33,619 bases of DNA, from positions 1-33,619 of the forward strand of contig CALWJX010000094.1 in assembly GCA_944381085.1 (NCBI GenBank). The letters run 5' to 3'. Shown here piece after piece: positions 30,842 through 33,619 of the stretch; position 1 is the stretch's first letter; the number at the start of each line of letters is the position of its first letter. A model generated the notes under the pieces. It was not told the origin of the DNA, searched no databases, and was given only the letters and a program-made list of their open reading frames with translations. The DNA comes from an uncultured Clostridia bacterium (GTDB lineage: Bacteria > Bacillota > Clostridia > Oscillospirales > CAG-272). The translations under genes and the position numbers were made by a program.

Positions 30842-32113
30842 TCAATCGCTTTTTTTCAGCTCGTCAATGATGTTGATGTGCCGGACCATGCGGATCATGC
30901 ACAACGAGATGACCAGCAGAAGCAGCAGCACGCCGCAGCCGACAGCAAGGATACTTTTCCAAGGGAACACAAAGTCAATGTCGTTGCGACCAATAAAGAT
31001 GTACAACAGCAAATCTCCCAAGAAGGTGGTGAGTATCAGTTGAAACAGAAAACGGAAAACATAGTAAGTCATTTCTACCGCAACCACGCCGCAGAGCTGC
31101 GTCTGCTTGATGCCAACGGAGAGCAGCAGGGCAAACTCGGGCTTGCGCTTTCGGAACTGGACATAGAGGATGCTGCATGCGCCGATCAGCGAGAGAATCA
31201 ACGCTACCAGCGCGGAATAAAGGAAGAAACTTAAAAAATTTTCTGTAGTGATTCGGTCTACTGTAGATTGAAGAGATAACAAATAAGCAACAAGTAGCAC
31301 GATTAGCACGAAGAACGAGGAGGAAAGAGACATTGTGCGCGTAAACATACGGTATCTGCGCTTATAGTTTTCGTAATTGGCGGACGCCAATCTGCCGCAA
31401 ATGCCGAAGCACCGATTTATGATTCGATCCCGCAACGTTTCCCGCACCACGACCGAGATGGCATCCTTGGTTTTCGCAATTTCCACTGGGGGTGTTTTGA
31501 TCAGTCGCAGTGCCGGGCGGACGGATGCGACCAGAACAGTAAAAAAAGCCAGAACAGCCATCATGGCGCAGTATACCAAGGGCTTTTCCTGCAAGAACGG
31601 AATCATTGGCAGAGCCATTCGCGCACAGACTGCATGGTTCAGATATTGCAGTAACAGCACGGAAACGCCGGCGCCAATCAGAAATCCAGATGGAATGCTG
31701 ACCAATGCCAAAATCAGGGCATCCGATACCAGAAAAACCAATCTGTGCTGCTTTTTGGCGCCGAGTGTGGTCAGAATGGAGAGTGTTTTTGATTTTGTTC
31801 CATCGTTGAGTGTGAGCACATTTCGGATAGAAACCCATACAATCCATGCGGCAATACAGATAAACAGTATGCCCTGCCGGACTACATTCACATATACTGA
31901 TTCAGAATAAACCAGTTCGTAAATGTTTTCAACCGGATAATGTTTCACAAAGTTATTGTATAAAATGTTAGCCTGTAAATCAATTAATGCTACCCAAAAA
32001 GTGCATATCGTCATCAGAAATGCCATGGACAACATCATAACCAGAAAAATGACACATGTATTTCGTTTGTTGACACGCAGGGACTGGAGAGAAACTACGA
32101 ATGCTGTTTTCAT
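30842..32113 (-). CDS. FtsX-like ABC permease
   Basis: 423 residues with about eight hydrophobic helices: N-terminal VIFLVMMLSMAFLMTICTFW, an FtsX-like block (TLNDGTKSKTLSILTTLGAKKQHRLVFLVSDALILALVSIPSGFLIGAGV), then further helices, a second FtsX-like block (KRKPEFALLLSVGIKQTQLCGVVAVEM) and a C-terminal pair. Shorter than the usual 600-800-residue bacteriocin-export permeases: the outside domains are small. Stop overlaps the ATPase ribosome binding site. Confidence 0.85.
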   Translation of the reverse strand: MKTAFVVSLQSLRVNKRNTCVIFLVMMLSMAFLMTICTFWVALIDLQANILYNNFVKHYPVENIYELVYSESVYVNVVRQGILFICIAAWIVWVSIRNVLTLNDGTKSKTLSILTTLGAKKQHRLVFLVSDALILALVSIPSGFLIGAGVSVLLLQYLNHAVCARMALPMIPFLQEKPLVYCAMMAVLAFFTVLVASVRPALRLIKTPPVEIAKTKDAISVVVRETLRDRIINRCFGICGRLASANYENYKRRYRMFTRTMSLSSSFFVLIVLLVAYLLSLQSTVDRITTENFLSFFLYSALVALILSLIGACSILYVQFRKRKPEFALLLSVGIKQTQLCGVVAVEMTYYVFRFLFQLILTTFLGDLLLYIFIGRNDIDFVFPWKSILAVGCGVLLLLLVISLCMIRMVRHINIIDELKKSD

Positions 32114-32123
32114 ACATGTTTAC

Positions 32124-32615
32124 CTATGATTCATTTACTGTCCAAAGCAAGTATTCGTTTCCAGACGGATCACGATAATAAATTTCCGTGTCATATCGAG
32201 GAACTGTAGATACAGTCATGTCATCATTAATTACCACCGATTCTCCGCTCAAGGCTCCATGTGATTCCAATTTGTTTTTATAAATAATAACTTTTTGATT
32301 ATGAAAGAATGTATCCCATTTGGATGTTGTAACTTGAAGGCTTTGCTTATAGCAGCGACCTGTGTCGTCATCGGTCATTTTTATAAATTCTGTGCCCCCG
32401 GAATTGCCGAGATGATTGACCTCTGAAATGTTCATATCGCATAAGATGTACAGATTTCCATCCAGTTCCGTGATGGTGATGTGTTCTTCGATTTGTTCAT
32501 AGCTTAAGATAATCGGCTTGGAAAATTCATATACCATATAGCAGCAAACAACAAGTGCAAAACAGGATATTACTGAAATAATGATTCTTTTTTTGATATT
32601 GATTTTGCGTTTCAC
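32124..32615 (-). CDS. Membrane-anchored protein of the FtsX module
   Basis: 163 residues. GTG start at 32615 chosen because AGGAGG lies seven bases upstream. One N-terminal membrane segment (IISVISCFALVVCCYMVYEF), then an outside beta-rich domain (ITITELDGNLYILCDMNISEVNHLG, YIYRDPSGNEYLLWTVNE-like end). No family recognised. Lies between the sec3 hairpin and the permease, ten bases before it, the same place that lipoproteins occupy in the sec2 module; an immunity or transport-accessory role is an inference. Confidence 0.65.
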   Translation of the reverse strand: MKRKINIKKRIIISVISCFALVVCCYMVYEFSKPIILSYEQIEEHITITELDGNLYILCDMNISEVNHLGNSGGTEFIKMTDDDTGRCYKQSLQVTTSKWDTFFHNQKVIIYKNKLESHGALSGESVVINDDMTVSTVPRYDTEIYYRDPSGNEYLLWTVNES

Positions 32616-32637
32616 AATCAATCCTCCTGAATAGAAA

Positions 32638-32663
32638 GGGGCAGTGTCAACAGACGCTGCCCC
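32638..32663 (-). terminator. Hairpin after the sec3 gene
   Basis: GGGGCAGTGT (32638-32647) pairs with ACGCTGCCCC (32654-32663), nine bases after the sec3 stop, followed on the minus strand by TTTCTATT. Confidence 0.7.
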
Positions 32664-32671
32664 ACTGAATG

Positions 32672-33178
32672 TCATCCGTAAATTCGGTAATGCGCAGTAT
32701 CAGTACCAGCAGGTGTAGTTACCTTTACGTAACCGGTCATGTAGGTGGGGAATGGATCAAATGTTTGTGCCCGAGCTTCAATCCATCCCAAAGTGTTTCC
32801 ACCTTGATATCCTTGATCAGACCAAGAGTAGGTTTCACTATCATAACCCGAAGGTCCCTCTCCGTATGCATAAACAGTCACGTTGATCCCGTTATTAGAT
32901 CCGAAATTACGCGGCAAGTTGTAATTTTGATATTCCGTTCTAATAATTGCATCAGAACCTCCAAAAATCCACCAGCCTTTGCTTCCAGCTGAATGATGCA
33001 GGATTCCATGACCAACAACAGCTCCTTGGTATACAACATCTGCAAACCACACCTCTATGTGGCTTTCTGCTAAATCCCAATCATTAAAGTCTTTATATGT
33101 AGTAGCCGCACTGGTTGGCACTATAATCATAGAAAGACAGAATGCAAATATCAGTGCAAAAGTAGCAAATTTTTTCAT
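32672..33178 (-). CDS. Small secreted protein sec3
   Basis: 168 residues, signal peptide MKKFATFALIFAFCLSMIIVPTSAA. The mature part has no cysteine and is rich in Gly, Tyr, Ser and Trp (GHGILHHSAGSKGWWIFGGSD, SETYSWSDQGYQGGNTLGW, YVKVTTPAGTDTAHYRIYG), suggesting a beta-rich secreted protein. It does not share the CRGG motif of sec1/sec2 but has the same position, size, upstream element and trailing hairpin. AGGAGG lies before the ATG. Function unknown. Confidence 0.7.
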   Translation of the reverse strand: MKKFATFALIFAFCLSMIIVPTSAATTYKDFNDWDLAESHIEVWFADVVYQGAVVGHGILHHSAGSKGWWIFGGSDAIIRTEYQNYNLPRNFGSNNGINVTVYAYGEGPSGYDSETYSWSDQGYQGGNTLGWIEARAQTFDPFPTYMTGYVKVTTPAGTDTAHYRIYG

Positions 33179-33244
33179 AATAACCTCCTGAATTTTGAAA
33201 TATCATTTTTTTGAGAATTGATAACGAATTGAGCATCTCTCTAA

Positions 33245-33338
33245 ACTTTCATTAAGCACCACCCCGCTATAATCATTATATTTGTGAAAGTTCATGGACT
33301 TTCATATATATAGTGACAATTTTTTTTGTAAAAGTAAC
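33245..33338 (-). promoter_or_regulatory. Conserved element C upstream of sec3
   Basis: Minus strand: GTTAC (33334-33338), 16 bases, GTCACTATATAT (33308-33317), the hairpin TGAAAGT-ccatga-ACTTTCA (about 33284-33303), then GGGGTGGTGCTTAATGAAAGT (33245-33265). Confidence 0.7.
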
Positions 33339-33477
33339 GGTTTTTTGAAAAATTTTTTTAGCTTTTTTGTTTTCTTATAGAAAATGTTACATAAATGTAA
33401 ATTATATTGTCATATGAACTTATATGGTTTCAATTAAACTTGGAGCGGTGTTTTCTGAATTGTACTTTTTAAGTATA

Positions 33478-33506
33478 ATTATAACATAAAGCGATAAACA
33501 TGTCAA
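33478..33506 (-). promoter_or_regulatory. Consensus promoter for the sec3 module
   Basis: Minus strand TTGACA (33501-33506), 17 bases, TGTTATAAT (TATAAT 33478-33483), the same CCTTGACAT...TATGTTATAATTA setting as the sec2 promoter. Leader of about 290 bases. Confidence 0.8.
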
Positions 33507-33551
33507 GGAATTAATATCATGAAAGTGAATTGAAGAACATGGATTGAATTC

Positions 33552-33619
33552 CCAAAGTAAATTCCACAGTGGAATTTGAAGTAGAATTTACTGTGGGAAA
33601 GATTTTGTGGTAGAATTTA
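33552..33619. repeat. Inverted and direct repeats at the window edge
   Basis: AGTAAATTCCACAGTGGAATTT contains the palindrome AAATTCCACTGTGGAATTT-like core; GTAGAATTTA occurs at 33581-33590 and 33610-33619 (29-base period), and AGTAAATTC pairs with GAATTTACT. The array may continue beyond the window. Confidence 0.4.

Noticed and set aside
33552..33619. Possible CRISPR array at the right edge
   Set aside because: Only two 10-base repeats, no spacer-repeat regularity and no cas genes in the window.

Overview
The window looks like a chromosomal accessory region of a gut-type Clostridia bacterium (Bacillota, probably Oscillospirales/Ruminococcaceae-like). I infer this from the strong AGGAGG-type ribosome binding sites, consensus TTGACA-17-TATAAT promoters, a Maff2/PcfB/VirD4 conjugation cassette, InlB-type repeats, lipobox lipoproteins and large serine recombinases. 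No rRNA or marker gene allows a species call. GC content is mosaic: the ABC transporter genes near 23.4-26.8 kb are visibly GC-rich, while the secreted-protein genes and their leaders near 28-33.6 kb are AT-rich.

Layout. (1) 1-5.77 kb is a decayed integrative and conjugative element (ICE) on the minus strand: a tyrosine integrase lacking its N-terminus, an attachment core made of the 3' half of a tRNA-Ser(CGA) gene with direct-repeat arm sites on both sides, a helix-turn-helix protein, a Cys-rich small protein, a DUF6017/RepA-type replication protein, PcfB, a VirD4/TraG coupling protein broken by an in-frame amber codon, and a truncated Maff2 protein. (2) 5.75-10.8 kb is a patchwork: the tail of an alpha/beta-hydrolase gene, a stretch with four tRNA T-arm-like motifs, a parallel beta-helix protein, a lipoprotein and two unrecognised proteins. 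(3) 10.8-12.7 kb carries an HTH-AAA-ATPase-nuclease gene. (4) 12.7-17.7 kb is a recombinase island: a long structured leader, mazF-like toxin, a 53-aa protein, then three overlapping serine recombinases, the middle one without a catalytic domain. (5) 17.8-19.9 kb is a DUF3990-type toxin with an HTH antitoxin behind a palindromic operator, then a sigma-region-4-like protein.

(6) 20.1-33.6 kb is the most interesting part. It is one long minus-strand locus built from three repeated modules. Each module starts with a small Sec-secreted protein (33178-32672, 29709-29215, 23292-22816). Upstream of each lies the same conserved element: a GTTAC/GTCAC promoter-like pair plus a block reading GTGGTGCTTAATGAAAGT on the coding strand. 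Each secreted-protein gene is followed just after its stop by a hairpin, then by membrane-anchored lipoproteins. Two modules continue into an ABC transporter (FtsX/MacB type in one, an 800-aa ABC-2-like permease plus ATPase in the other). Structural gene first, attenuator, then lipoprotein and exporter or immunity genes is the logic of bacteriocin or secreted-effector operons. The secreted proteins do not match a family I recognise, so function is inferred only from layout.

The three recombinases, the toxin-antitoxin pairs and the ICE remnant suggest that this locus sits next to, or was assembled by, repeated mobile-element insertion.
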